DNA from: Euplotes aediculatus
Taxonomy: Eukaryota > Ciliophora > Spirotrichea > Euplotida > Euplotidae
NCBI GenBank assembly: GCA_030463445.1
Contig: JAQGFW010003396.1
Coordinates: forward strand, 1-34,093
DNA length: 34,093 bases
Direction: 5' to 3'
The notes beneath the pieces are model-generated. The model saw only the letters and a list, made by a program, of their open reading frames with translations, ran no database searches and was not told where the DNA came from. Below, one piece after another: positions 26,801 through 33,999 of this stretch. Numbering within the stretch: position 1 is the first letter of the stretch; each line of letters opens with the position of its first letter. Made by a program: the position numbers and the translations under genes.

Positions 26801-26990
26801 AATCCAAGAAGCAATGTCTTATTTAAGAAGCCGCCAAACTGCTCCTGCTAAAACCGAAATGCAGTCAGTCGAATTAGCCGAATCACTATCAAAAGAAGCT
26901 GTTGATAAAATTAATACATTTTTTGATACCCAATGGGCTGATTTCAAAAAGAAAATCGAAGGTATGAAATGGAGTTTTTTTAAGGATTAA
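23832..26990 (+). CDS. secreted Asp-box (BNR/sortilin-like) beta-propeller protein
   Basis: The 1052-aa product has a signal peptide (MKKLTLHLLLLFCPFLLYSQ). At least ten Asp-box motifs of the S/T-x-D-x-G-x-T/N-W type follow through about residue 700: KSLDGGKTW, KTTDGGATW, VTTDGGKNW, RSDDGGFKW, VSEDGGKSF, ISRDKGKSW, KSTDKGLNW, LTRDGGKTW, RTKDFGLNW and MSMDEGRNW. This implies two stacked propellers, as in Vps10/sortilin-like and xyloglucanase-like folds. The rest holds an Ig-like strand region (about 790-900) and a helical, charged, probably coiled-coil tail (about 905-1045). No catalytic residues of a known glycosidase are evident, and the C-terminus lacks a T9SS sorting signal. Such proteins are common in Bacteroidota and often mislabelled glycosyl hydrolases. 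Confidence 0.88.
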   Translation: MKKLTLHLLLLFCPFLLYSQKINTDLFKKMKAGSIGPGVMSGRITAIDGVWANPNIFYVGAASGGVWKTENGGISFTPIFDDQPNINIGSLAIQQSNPSVIWVGTGEGNPRNSINIGAGIYKSLDGGKTWKMMGLEKTKNIHRILIDPLNPNTVYAGVIGNPYGEHQERGVYKTTDGGATWERILFTNEKSGISEMIMDAKNPNKLFVAMWEHRRTPWGFTSGGAGSGLYVTTDGGKNWKKLGKTEGLPDGDYGRIGLASCRENPNRVYALIEATKNGLYRSDDGGFKWEKVNDDPKDVTNRAFYFNEIYCDPKNENRLYSLYQVVSVSEDGGKSFKTTANFDQAHADHHALWIHPTDNSFIINGNDGGVTISRDKGKSWTFVDGLPLGQFYHVNVDNEVPYNIYGGLQDNGSWYGPSYVWYEGGMRNYYWKMINGGDGFDVIPDPENSRYGYAMSQGGGLNRYDAVTGNGVSIRPPSPDNKTRVRYNWNAAFAQDPFDKSTIYYGSQFVYKSTDKGLNWETISADLTINNPEHQKQDQSGGLSLDITSAENHNTILTIAPSWKDKGTLWVGTDDGNVQLTRDGGKTWTNLTPRIKGFPKEGWICQIQTSKINAGEAFVTVNNYRQGDFAPYIFRTKDFGLNWERIVDDTKVRGYALCFIQDPTTANLWFCGTEHGLWMSMDEGRNWTQWKNGIPSVSTMDLAIQERDADLVVATFGRALYVIDDIKPLRKLAQNVKVFDQKLVVFEPSEAYLAEVNQAAGYMSAGDWLYEGANRTTGGRLNYFVQVPKKDEKKADATKVETIKSIKYDTVAARIYDESNKLIRTLKNVPDSTGIHQMVWRLNEKGVMMPNMPKPKKGADEPSGMDVLPGKYKIVLSFGDQKDSTFVTVKSDPRVNFDRSAALARRDVYERLKGSIVKLTESVDRLNEANDITDKILAQIKDQDSKEMETLRKQIKVVQDSIKVKKELILPRPLDKQGYGRPFRITASTKIQEAMSYLRSRQTAPAKTEMQSVELAESLSKEAVDKINTFFDTQWADFKKKIEGMKWSFFKD

Positions 26991-27016
26991 TGGTTATAAA
27001 CTTTATTTAGTTTAAT

Positions 27017-27051
27017 AAAAAGTCCCGTTCGGTCTGCCGAATGGGACTTTT
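27017..27051 (+). terminator. intrinsic terminator after the BNR protein gene
   Basis: AAAAGTCCCGTTCGG and its near-exact complement ending in TTTT (27037-27051) form a 15-bp stem with one G-T pair around a short loop. It lies 27 bases after the stop codon and has an A-run before and a T-run after, so it can work in both directions. Confidence 0.75.
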
Positions 27052-27055
27052 GGCT

Positions 27056-27063
27056 TATTTTTG
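27056..27063 (+). promoter_or_regulatory. likely -7 box of proC
   Basis: TATTTTTG matches the TAnnTTTG consensus exactly and lies 30 bases before the proC ATG, directly after the terminator hairpin. A clear -33 element is not visible because that position falls within the hairpin. Confidence 0.4.
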
Positions 27064-27093
27064 TAGCTTTTCCAATCTCTGAATTGATTTTAT

Positions 27094-27894
27094 ATGAAAA
27101 TTGCAATTGTTGGTTGTGGCAATATGGGAATGGCTTTTGCTCGTTCGTTTATTCAATATGACCTCGTAAAAAAAGAAAACCTCTTATTAATCGAAAAAAG
27201 TACCGAAAGAGCCGCAACCCTACAAGAAGAAAAAGCAGGTGTTGTTGTAGATACAATCTCACCACAAATCGCTGATTATGAGTTGGTTATCCTTTCGGTA
27301 AAACCCCAAGACTTCGCTGTTGTAGCCGAAGAATTAAAATCAGTCATAAAACCCGAGCAAGTAGTACTTTCAATCATGGCGGGGATTCCGATGGCAAAAA
27401 TTCAAGACTTATTAAATCATAAATTGGTTGTGAGAGCCATGCCAAATACGCCAGCTATGCTCGGAATGGGAATAACTGGTTTTACCGCCGCTGAAGGTAT
27501 CAGTTTTGCTAAATTGCTCAAAGTCGAGAACCTAATAAATGCAACAGGGCGTTCGGTTTATCTCGAAGACGAATCTATGATTGATGCCGTAACGGCATTG
27601 AGTGGGAGCGGACCTGCCTATTTCTATTATGTCGTAAAACACATGATAGAGGCAGGCAAAAAGATGGGTTTTGAAGAATCTATGGCGGCTTTGCTCGTCA
27701 AACAAACAATGCTCGGCTCTTACCATTTGATAAATAATGCCGAAAAAAGTTTGGACGATTTGATAAAAGCGGTGGCATCGAAGGGTGGAACAACCGAAGC
27801 GGCATTAAAGACTTTTGAAGAACATTTCTTACCAAATGGCTTAATCGAAGGTATTTTAGCTGCCGAACGTAGAGCAAAAGAATTATCAAAATAA
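27094..27894 (+). CDS. proC: pyrroline-5-carboxylate reductase
   Basis: The 266-aa protein catalyses the last step of proline synthesis, reducing pyrroline-5-carboxylate with NAD(P)H. The nucleotide-binding start IAIVGCGNMGMAFARSF (3-19), the VKPQD turn, MPNTPAMLGMGITGF, the substrate-binding VTALSGSGPAYFYYV, and the C-terminal SKGGTTEAALKTFEE are all present. The length is normal for the family. It stands alone between two strong terminators, so it is probably monocistronic, with its own promoter box directly behind the upstream hairpin. Confidence 0.95.
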   Translation: MKIAIVGCGNMGMAFARSFIQYDLVKKENLLLIEKSTERAATLQEEKAGVVVDTISPQIADYELVILSVKPQDFAVVAEELKSVIKPEQVVLSIMAGIPMAKIQDLLNHKLVVRAMPNTPAMLGMGITGFTAAEGISFAKLLKVENLINATGRSVYLEDESMIDAVTALSGSGPAYFYYVVKHMIEAGKKMGFEESMAALLVKQTMLGSYHLINNAEKSLDDLIKAVASKGGTTEAALKTFEEHFLPNGLIEGILAAERRAKELSK

Positions 27895-27901
27895 TACTAA
27901 A

Positions 27902-27944
27902 AAGAGAGTTCGCCATTTATAAATATGCAATGGCGAACTCTCTT
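27902..27944 (+). terminator. 16-bp stem terminator after proC
   Basis: AAGAGAGTTCGCCATT (27902-27917) is perfectly complementary to 27929-27944 around an 11-base loop. It begins 8 bases after the proC stop and lies between converging genes, so it can also stop the tlpA-like transcript from the other side. Confidence 0.75.
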
Positions 27945-28005
27945 GTATTTTGATTGTAAACATTATCCACACCAGCGGTGCAAATGGTCTATAGAATAAT
28001 CAATT

Positions 28006-29178
28006 TCACTTCTTGCCTTCCTCTACCCATTTCACCATTTCTTCATAAACTTTTTCGCTGCTGCCGAGATAGCCAGTACTTTTAAATTTAATTTTGCCTT
28101 CTTTATCAACCATAAATTTGGCTGGAATCCCCTCAACACCGTAAGTTTGAGCAGTTGAACCTCCTAAATCCAAAATTACTTTGTAGTCGTTCATTTTCTT
28201 TTGTTGAATAAAATTGCTTACCGTTTCTTTCCATTTATCTTGCCCGACTCTCTCGTAGGTATTCACAAATAAAAACTCAACATTTGGGTCGTTTTTGTAT
28301 TTATCCATTGCCAATTTCATACCCGGAAACGACATGATACAAGGCCCACACCAAGTTGCCCAAAAGTCTAAAACGACATTTTTGCCACGTAATTCAGATA
28401 GTTTTACGGTTTTTCCATTCAAATCGGTTAAGGTAAAATCAGGTGCCATAGTACCAACAGACCCAACTTTTTTGCGGTTTACATCTTGGATAAACATTTT
28501 GGCAAAGAAATGACTTTTACCTTCTTTTTCGAGTTGAGTTGCTACACGGTCATAAGTTTCAAAATCTTTTTCAGGATTCAAGAAGTTATTTATAGCAATC
28601 AAACCTGCCAATGAAGTACCCAATTCATTGATAATAGGTCTTACACTATTATGGAAGTTATCTTCGGCAGCGATATATAATCCTTGCAATTCCTTTTTCT
28701 TTTTTTCGTCTTTTGCGGCATCAAATTTTCCTTGCAAGTCAATTCGAGTCTGATTAAACTTCTGGACTTCGGCAACACACTGATTAAATTTGGTCATCGT
28801 AACCGAGCCATCCACAGTAAATTTACCAGGATTTTCAGGCGTATTGAATCCATCAGCCGTAACCGTAAGGGTTTCGCCACCTTCCATAATCAATCCAATT
28901 AGTTGCGAATTAGCGATATTTAATTGGTAAATAGCTGGTTCGGTCATTTTGCCTTTAAAAGCAAAAGTCAAATCTTTGCCAATTGTTACCGAATCCACTC
29001 TTTGTGGAATATTGCGGTCGTTCATTTTTTCTAAATAAACTTTACCACTTACTGGGGTGTTTATTTTTCCAGTAATGCTGAATGGCATTTCAGCACTCGC
29101 AGTTGTTGTATTTTGTGTTTGAGAATTACAAGACAATCCGCTGATTATCAGTGCAATTCCGAAGATGATTTTTTTCAT
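28006..29178 (-). CDS. TlpA-like thiol-disulfide oxidoreductase lipoprotein with DUF4369-like N-terminus
   Basis: I start at 29178 (MKKIIFGIALIISGLSCNSQ), which gives a lipoprotein signal with the lipid cysteine at 17 and a 390-aa product; a start seven codons upstream would spoil the signal. The first half (about 30-225) has the beta-strand pattern of DUF4369 (FSITGKINTPVSGKVYLEKM, YQLNIANSQLIGLIMEGGE) plus helices. The second half is a thioredoxin fold: VGTMAPDFTLTDLNGKTVKL, DFWATWCGPC (C277, C280), and a cis-Pro near GVEGIPAKFMVDKEGKI. It is a periplasmic membrane-bound reductase, perhaps for cytochrome c maturation or extracytoplasmic protein repair. It follows gatB by 41 bases on the same strand. 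Confidence 0.9.
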   Translation of the reverse strand: MKKIIFGIALIISGLSCNSQTQNTTTASAEMPFSITGKINTPVSGKVYLEKMNDRNIPQRVDSVTIGKDLTFAFKGKMTEPAIYQLNIANSQLIGLIMEGGETLTVTADGFNTPENPGKFTVDGSVTMTKFNQCVAEVQKFNQTRIDLQGKFDAAKDEKKKKELQGLYIAAEDNFHNSVRPIINELGTSLAGLIAINNFLNPEKDFETYDRVATQLEKEGKSHFFAKMFIQDVNRKKVGSVGTMAPDFTLTDLNGKTVKLSELRGKNVVLDFWATWCGPCIMSFPGMKLAMDKYKNDPNVEFLFVNTYERVGQDKWKETVSNFIQQKKMNDYKVILDLGGSTAQTYGVEGIPAKFMVDKEGKIKFKSTGYLGSSEKVYEEMVKWVEEGKK

Positions 29179-29219
29179 ATCTGATTTTGCGATTAGCAAA
29201 TTTAATTTACGTCCTTTTC

Positions 29220-30692
29220 TTATTTTAAAGCCTCCATCAGTAATTGATTAGTTACTTTTGGGTCAGCCGAACCTTTCGATATTTTCATTACTTCGCCAAC
29301 AAACATACCCATCAACCCTTTTTTGCCTTTTTTGTATTCGGCAACTTTATCGGCATTGGCAGTTAAAACCTCGTTGATTAACGCTTGGATTGTATCGGTA
29401 TTGCTCTGTTGAATCAAATTATTAGTTTCTGCCAATTCAATCGCACTTTTATCTGGATTCTCCAAAATCAATGGAAATAGCTTTTGTGATGCTGTCGAGC
29501 TACTGATTTTATTTTGCTCAACCAACGTAATTATTTCTGCCAGTTTTGCTGGCTTGAGTGCTAATTCATTGATTGAAAGGTTATTATCGTTTAGATAACC
29601 TCTGATAGTAGAAGTCATCCAATTTGAAATCGCTTTATAATTTTGGGTAAATTTGCCGACTTCTTCAAAGTATTCAGCCATTTCACGCTCATCCGTAATC
29701 GTGATGGCGTGTTCTTCCAGAATCCCGTATTGTTTAGTGAATTTCTCATACAATTCGGCTGGTAAAGCGGGCATCTGCGATTTAGCAGCTGCTAATTGTT
29801 CTTCCGAAATCCTGATTGGTACTAAATCTGGCTCAGGGAAATAACGATAATCATTCATCGTTTCTTTTACTCTCATTCCATAAGTTTCGCCTGTATCAGC
29901 ATCAAACATTCTGGTTTCTTGCAGAATGGATTCGTTATTCTCAACCATTCTGATTTGTCTAATGACCTCAAAATCGGCAGCACGTTGCAAATTTCGGATA
30001 GAATTCATGTTTTTTATCTCAACTTTCGTTCCGCATTTCTCTGCACCTTTTAATCTTACCGAAATATTCAAATCGGCACGCATTGAGCCTTCTTCCATAT
30101 TACCATCACAAATGCCGAGATAGCGTACAATTTTTCGGATTTCAGCCAAATAAGTAGCGGCCTCTTCGCCCGAACGCATACAAGGCTCCGATACAATTTC
30201 AATAAGAGGTGTACCTGCTCGGTTATAATCTAAAAGTGTAAAATCATCGCTGCCATCGTGTACAGATTTACCAGCATCTTCTTCGAGATGAATGTGATGC
30301 AGCTCGATATTTAACTCATTATAACTTTTTGTTTTGGAATCTTTTAAGCGAATCTTTACACCTCCACCAATACAAATTGGGTATTTATCTTGTGAAACTT
30401 GGTAACCTTTTGGGAGGTCGGGGTAGAAATAATTTTTACGGTCGAAATAATTAAATCGGGAGATTTCACAACCACACGCCAAACCCATTTTGATTGCATA
30501 TTCGACTGCGTTTTTGTTTAATTTGGGAAGTACCCCCGGATGCCCAAGCGTGATAACACTAATATTTGTATTTGGGTCGCTACCAAACTGGTTGGCATCT
30601 GGTGCAAAAATTTTACTTTTGGTTGCCAATTGGCAGTGAACTTCAAGACCAATGACGGTTTCGTACTTATCTAAAACTTCTTGTGATAACAT
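29220..30692 (-). CDS. gatB: Asp-tRNA(Asn)/Glu-tRNA(Gln) amidotransferase subunit B
   Basis: The 490-aa subunit of GatCAB, which turns mischarged Glu-tRNA(Gln) and Asp-tRNA(Asn) into the correct Gln and Asn forms. The signature segments are clear: VIGLEVHCQLATKSKIFA, LGHPGVLPKLNKNAVEYAI, YFYPDLPKGYQVSQ, LEEDAGKSVHDG, DYNRAGTPLIEIVSEP, EEGSMRADLNISVR, KIEIKNMNS-like KVEIKNMNSIRN, and YRYFPEPDL. The C-terminal YqeY-like helical tail (about 330-490) ends in KGSADPKVTNQLLMEALK. gatA and gatC are not in this window. The gene lies only 7 bases downstream of vapC, an unusual partner, and is followed by the tlpA-like gene. Confidence 0.96.
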   Translation of the reverse strand: MLSQEVLDKYETVIGLEVHCQLATKSKIFAPDANQFGSDPNTNISVITLGHPGVLPKLNKNAVEYAIKMGLACGCEISRFNYFDRKNYFYPDLPKGYQVSQDKYPICIGGGVKIRLKDSKTKSYNELNIELHHIHLEEDAGKSVHDGSDDFTLLDYNRAGTPLIEIVSEPCMRSGEEAATYLAEIRKIVRYLGICDGNMEEGSMRADLNISVRLKGAEKCGTKVEIKNMNSIRNLQRAADFEVIRQIRMVENNESILQETRMFDADTGETYGMRVKETMNDYRYFPEPDLVPIRISEEQLAAAKSQMPALPAELYEKFTKQYGILEEHAITITDEREMAEYFEEVGKFTQNYKAISNWMTSTIRGYLNDNNLSINELALKPAKLAEIITLVEQNKISSSTASQKLFPLILENPDKSAIELAETNNLIQQSNTDTIQALINEVLTANADKVAEYKKGKKGLMGMFVGEVMKISKGSADPKVTNQLLMEALK

Positions 30693-30699
30693 TCAGCGA

Positions 30700-31104
30700 T
30701 TATTTCGTAATTTTTAATGGATAAACTTTTGCGATTTGGTCAAAATCAGAATCACTATGACAAATTTCTAAATCGTAAAATAAAGCATAAAAGGCTATCA
30801 TACAGTCATTTATTTTGCGAATCGTTATGCCTTTTTTTCTTAAATTTCGGTAGATTTCTGCTGCACCGATTGCACTATTTTGATGATTTATGGTTAGGAG
30901 TGAATGACTCAAAAAACTACTTTTAAACTTATAATATTGTTCGTCAAATTTGAATCCTTGTAAAACCTCTTGAACGATAATAGGACAGAGAAAAATATTT
31001 CGCCCGCCCTCCATCAAGTATTTATCCAAAAGGTCGGTTTGAAGATTCACCTTTCCGTTTATGTAATCTACCCAAACACTTGTATCAAATATGATTTTAG
31101 TCAT
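30700..31104 (-). CDS. vapC: PIN-domain VapC-type ribonuclease toxin
   Basis: The 134-aa PIN-domain protein has the expected acidic metal site: D7 (IIFDTSVWVDYI), E46 (VQEVLQG), D100 (KINDCMIAFYAL) and D118/D120 (HSDSDFDQIA). VapC toxins cleave specific RNAs, often initiator tRNA or rRNA loops, when freed from their antitoxin. The gene appears whole and overlaps the upstream vapB by 8 bases, the usual translational coupling. gatB starts 7 bases further down, so toxin and tRNA-amidotransferase messages may be joined. Confidence 0.9.
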   Translation of the reverse strand: MTKIIFDTSVWVDYINGKVNLQTDLLDKYLMEGGRNIFLCPIIVQEVLQGFKFDEQYYKFKSSFLSHSLLTINHQNSAIGAAEIYRNLRKKGITIRKINDCMIAFYALFYDLEICHSDSDFDQIAKVYPLKITK

Positions 31105-31297
31105 TTTGGATTCTCATCTTTTCTAAGTCGCCTTCCCACATCATACTTCCTCTAAAACTACGTAATTCCACACTTCGTAATCTTAAAATTAGCTCTTTCA
31201 AGGCTTCTTCTACAACAGCTTTTTTGGTTGGTAACTTACTTATTGCCATTGCTTCGTCCATTAAAGCATCGTCAATATCAATGTTAGTTCTCATCAA
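31097..31297 (-). CDS. vapB: VapB-type antitoxin
   Basis: The 66-aa protein begins MRTNIDIDDALMDEAMAISK and continues KKAVVEEALKELI, the ribbon-helix-helix form of VapB antitoxins that act as dimeric autorepressors. The tail (SFRGSMMWEGDLEKMR) is the toxin-binding part, with the W-E-G-D-L-E-M-R wording typical of this class. It precedes vapC with an 8-base overlap. The first or second Met may be the start; the second fits the family best. It lies 40 bases downstream of a GNAT gene. Confidence 0.88.
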   Translation of the reverse strand: MMRTNIDIDDALMDEAMAISKLPTKKAVVEEALKELILRLRSVELRSFRGSMMWEGDLEKMRIQND

Positions 31298-31337
31298 AGT
31301 ATGATTTAATACACAAATATACTGTTTAATTTACACA

Positions 31338-31862
31338 TTACAAGTCTAATTTCATCGTAACCATATCTCGTAGTTCATCTTTTAATAAATCGAAGCCCAA
31401 AATTGAGGTTTCACATTGTACAAAACCAAGATTTTGATAAAAACGAATTGCTGCATAGCTTTTCTTCATTGCTTTGAGCCAAACGTAATTTTTATTTAGT
31501 TTTTGAGCCGATTCTATTGCAAAGTGCATAAGCCGATTTCCAATTTTTTTGCCTGTTGCTTCTTGTGTTAAGTAAATTCGTTCTATCTCAAAACCATCTC
31601 CCAAGTGTCCGAAAAGTTGGTTTTGGGGCCGAATTTTGAGAAATCCTACTGGTTGGTTTTGAAAAATTGCAAAATAGAATTCATTATTGCGGTCTTCGAT
31701 TTCGGCTTTTAATTGATAAATACTAAACGATTTATGGATATACCAGCTGCCATCGTCTTTCCAGAGATGTAAATAATGGTCTTTGTAGGCAGAAATGGCA
31801 ACCTCCGATAATAATTCGGCATCTTCGATGCCAATTTTTCTAATTTCAAAATTCTCTAACAT
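31338..31862 (-). CDS. GNAT-family N-acetyltransferase
   Basis: I start at 31862 (MLENFEIRKIGIEDAELLSE), giving 174 aa, because this leaves a one-base gap after the stop of the gene before it; a start four codons upstream would overlap it. The acetyl-CoA loop is seen as TQEATGKKIGNRLMHFAIE, preceded by IERIYL, and the C-terminal strand by AAIRFYQNLGF. It resembles the GNAT protein encoded at 32429-32944 in both order and wording, so the two are probably paralogues. The acceptor is unknown. It stands directly before vapB. Confidence 0.85.
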   Translation of the reverse strand: MLENFEIRKIGIEDAELLSEVAISAYKDHYLHLWKDDGSWYIHKSFSIYQLKAEIEDRNNEFYFAIFQNQPVGFLKIRPQNQLFGHLGDGFEIERIYLTQEATGKKIGNRLMHFAIESAQKLNKNYVWLKAMKKSYAAIRFYQNLGFVQCETSILGFDLLKDELRDMVTMKLDL

Positions 31863-31863
31863 C

Positions 31864-32313
31864 CTAAAAATCAATGTGTACGTTTATCCAACCCGAATCG
31901 AATCGAGTATTGTATTTTTTATAGAAATTGATAGCTGGTTCGTTCCAATCAAGTACCTGCCACATCATACCCGAACAATCCATATCTTGGGCTTCTTCGA
32001 TTGTTCTATCAAGTAGTAACTTACCCAAACCATTGCCTCGCATGGCATCAGTTACGACAATATCTTCAAGGTACAGCCGCTTGCCTTTCCAAGTCGAATA
32101 CCTATAATAAAAGATTGAAATACCTTGAATTATCCCATCAACTTCGGCTACAAAAGAGCCAAACACAGGATTATCGCCAAACCCTTCTTTGAGCATTCGG
32201 GTTTCATCGTTAGTTACTTGTTCGGGTGCTTTTTCATAATCTGCCAATTCTCTTACGAGTTTCATCATAGCAGGTACGTCTTCGGCAGTACCTCTTCGTA
32301 TGTTAATTTTCAT
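31864..32313 (-). CDS. GNAT-family acetyltransferase, SSAT/thialysine-acetyltransferase type
   Basis: The best start is 32313 (MKINIRRGTAEDVPAMMKLV), giving 149 aa; the open frame extends upstream but the added residues do not look like protein of this family. The wording ELADYEKAPEQVTNDE, EDIVVTDAMRGNGLGKLLLD and QVLDWNEPAINFYKKYNTRF is characteristic of the group that includes spermidine/spermine and thialysine (SSAT2-like) acetyltransferases. It should acetylate a small polyamine or diamine-like substrate using acetyl-CoA in the cytosol. It is followed after one base by another GNAT gene and is preceded by a terminator. Confidence 0.88.
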   Translation of the reverse strand: MKINIRRGTAEDVPAMMKLVRELADYEKAPEQVTNDETRMLKEGFGDNPVFGSFVAEVDGIIQGISIFYYRYSTWKGKRLYLEDIVVTDAMRGNGLGKLLLDRTIEEAQDMDCSGMMWQVLDWNEPAINFYKKYNTRFDSGWINVHIDF

Positions 32314-32360
32314 AAATAAAGGTTTTGAGTTTTCAAAATAACAGTTTTCTCGGTCATATA

Positions 32361-32394
32361 AAAAAATTAAGCCATAGAAAACCCATGACTTAAT
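32361..32394 (-). terminator. terminator after the first GNAT gene (- strand)
   Basis: The arms 32366-32375 (ATTAAGCCAT) and 32385-32394 pair with one wobble around a 9-base loop. On the - strand the stem is followed by a T-run (complement of 32361-32366). It separates the GNAT gene at 32429-32944 from the downstream GNAT pair. Confidence 0.6.
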
Positions 32395-32428
32395 CCTAAC
32401 AACAAACAATTTAGATGGTTTCCCATCT

Positions 32429-32944
32429 TTAAGGAAATATTTCTTTTTTTAACAAAAAATCATTTTGAATGTCAGTTCCAAGAATAAATTTATGTTCACC
32501 AAAAATCTCAAAACCTAATCTTTGATAAAATCTAAGTGCGTCTGGGTTTTGTTCCCAAGCCCCAAGCCAAATGACTTCAAATTGATTATTTTTTGACCAA
32601 TCAAAGATGTATTGCATAAAATTTTGACCAATTTTTTTGCCTTGAAAACTCTGCAAAATATAAAACCTTTGTATTTCAACGGCTCTTTGGTTCCCTAAAT
32701 TTGCTGTGGTGCAATCCAAACCAAGTTTTACATATCCTATCAATTTATCTTCTATCTCGACAACTAAATATCTGATTTTTACATCCAGTAGTTCACTTTT
32801 AATGGTATCGAGCCCGAAATACTTTTGGACGTGTAATTCCATGTTTTCTTGTGTATTGAAAACAGTATATTTATCTCTAAATGTAACTTCTATAAGATTT
32901 CTGAGCTCATCAGAATCTTGTATTTTGGCGATTCGTATATTCAT
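32429..32944 (-). CDS. GNAT-family N-acetyltransferase
   Basis: The 171-aa protein has IRIAKIQDSDELRNLIEVTF at its start, VEIQRFYILQSFQGKKIGQNF for the acetyl-CoA pyrophosphate loop and DALRFYQRLGFEIFGEHKF at the C-terminus. It shares the order and much of the wording of the GNAT encoded at 31338-31862 (I-Q/E-R-F/I-Y, GKKIG, RFYQ-LGF). Substrate unknown. It is divergent from a LysR-type regulator 91 bases away, which may control it, and it is closed by its own terminator. Confidence 0.85.
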   Translation of the reverse strand: MNIRIAKIQDSDELRNLIEVTFRDKYTVFNTQENMELHVQKYFGLDTIKSELLDVKIRYLVVEIEDKLIGYVKLGLDCTTANLGNQRAVEIQRFYILQSFQGKKIGQNFMQYIFDWSKNNQFEVIWLGAWEQNPDALRFYQRLGFEIFGEHKFILGTDIQNDFLLKKEIFP

Positions 32945-32986
32945 TTCGGATACAAAAAAAACTATTTTTTTAATGTTATAAAATGC

Positions 32987-32994
32987 TAAATTTG
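32987..32994 (+). promoter_or_regulatory. likely -7 box of the LysR-type gene
   Basis: TAAATTTG fits TAnnTTTG exactly and lies 41 bases before the ATG at 33036, in the 91-bp divergent space with a GNAT gene. The -33 region is a T-run without a clear TTTG. Confidence 0.4.
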
Positions 32995-33035
32995 TATGTA
33001 CTTATCTGTTTTTGAGATTAATTACTTCTGAAATT

Positions 33036-33926
33036 ATGGAATTTCGCCAAATAAAATATTTTTTGGGTGTTGCCGAAGAATTGCATTTTTCTAAGGCATC
33101 CGAAAGGCTGTTTATCGCCCAGTCTGCATTGAGTAGACAGATTCAACAGCTCGAAGATGAGTTAGGGATTTTGTTATTTGAAAGAGATAAACGGAACGTA
33201 AAACTCACACCTGCAGGAGCATTTCTAAAAGTAGAATGGCAACGATTATCGAACGAACTACAAAATATTCATCGCCATGCTCGGCAGATTCACAAAGGCG
33301 AGGACGGCGAAATTAGGATTGGGCATCCGGGTTCGGCAATTTATTCGATTTTGCCAGATTTACTCTCTGAAATGCAAACTAAATACCCTGATGTTACGAT
33401 GACATTGACCGAAATTACCGAAACCGAATTGGTAGAATCATTGCTTAATTACCAAACAGATGTTGGCTTTACCCGAGAATTATCCGACCATCCAAATTTA
33501 GAAGTTCATACCCTGTTTTCAGAGCCTTTTGCTTTGGTTCTCAATGAAAAACATCCACTGGCAAAGGTTGAAAATATTTCACTTCGGATGCTTCGTGATG
33601 AAAAATTCATTCTGCCGCCATTGCATATACACTCAAAATATTGTTTAAAACTGCGTGAAATGACTCGCAAACACGGCTTTATACCTAATGTGGTTTTTGA
33701 GTCAAATTATGGTTCTACGATTATTAGATTAGTAGATAAAAACCTTGGTGTCAGTATTTTACCGATTTCGTATTCGTGCAATGCTGTTAAATCTTTGCGG
33801 TTTATTCCGCTCAATGATTCATCCGAACTATACTTACTTTGGCGTAAGAATGACGAAAATCCAATTTTTAAGAATTTTATCCAAATCGTCAATCAAGTGA
33901 GTAGTAGTTATGAATTTAAAGCCTAA
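33036..33926 (+). CDS. LysR-type transcriptional regulator
   Basis: I choose the ATG at 33036 (MEFRQIKYFLGVAEELHFSK), the normal start for the family, giving 296 aa; the open frame reaches 33012 without adding family-like residues. The winged helix-turn-helix is at 1-60 (ASERLFIAQSALSRQIQQLE, then LFERDKRNVKLTPAGAFL). The effector domain (about 90-290) has the two-lobed periplasmic-binding fold with GEIRIGHPGSAIYSILPDLL and ADVGFTR-like TDVGFTREL. LysR proteins usually control a divergent neighbour, here a GNAT acetyltransferase gene. The effector is unknown. Confidence 0.92.
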   Translation: MEFRQIKYFLGVAEELHFSKASERLFIAQSALSRQIQQLEDELGILLFERDKRNVKLTPAGAFLKVEWQRLSNELQNIHRHARQIHKGEDGEIRIGHPGSAIYSILPDLLSEMQTKYPDVTMTLTEITETELVESLLNYQTDVGFTRELSDHPNLEVHTLFSEPFALVLNEKHPLAKVENISLRMLRDEKFILPPLHIHSKYCLKLREMTRKHGFIPNVVFESNYGSTIIRLVDKNLGVSILPISYSCNAVKSLRFIPLNDSSELYLLWRKNDENPIFKNFIQIVNQVSSSYEFKA

Positions 33927-33950
33927 CCGAGAAATCCCCCAAATGAGGTG

Positions 33951-33978
33951 ATTACGAATTATATTCAAAAATCGTAAT
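33951..33978 (+). terminator. weak hairpin after the LysR-type gene
   Basis: ATTACGA (33951-33957) pairs with TCGTAAT (33972-33978), and an AT-rich stretch with TTTTT follows. The stem is short and the loop 14 bases long, so it is only a possible terminator. Confidence 0.3.
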
Positions 33979-33999
33979 ATTGAATTTTTAAAAAACTCT

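Noticed and set aside
26355-26807. 150-codon open frame on the - strand
   Set aside because: Antisense to the helical tail of the BNR protein. The Phe- and Ile-rich translation is what lysine- and glutamate-rich codons give on the other strand.
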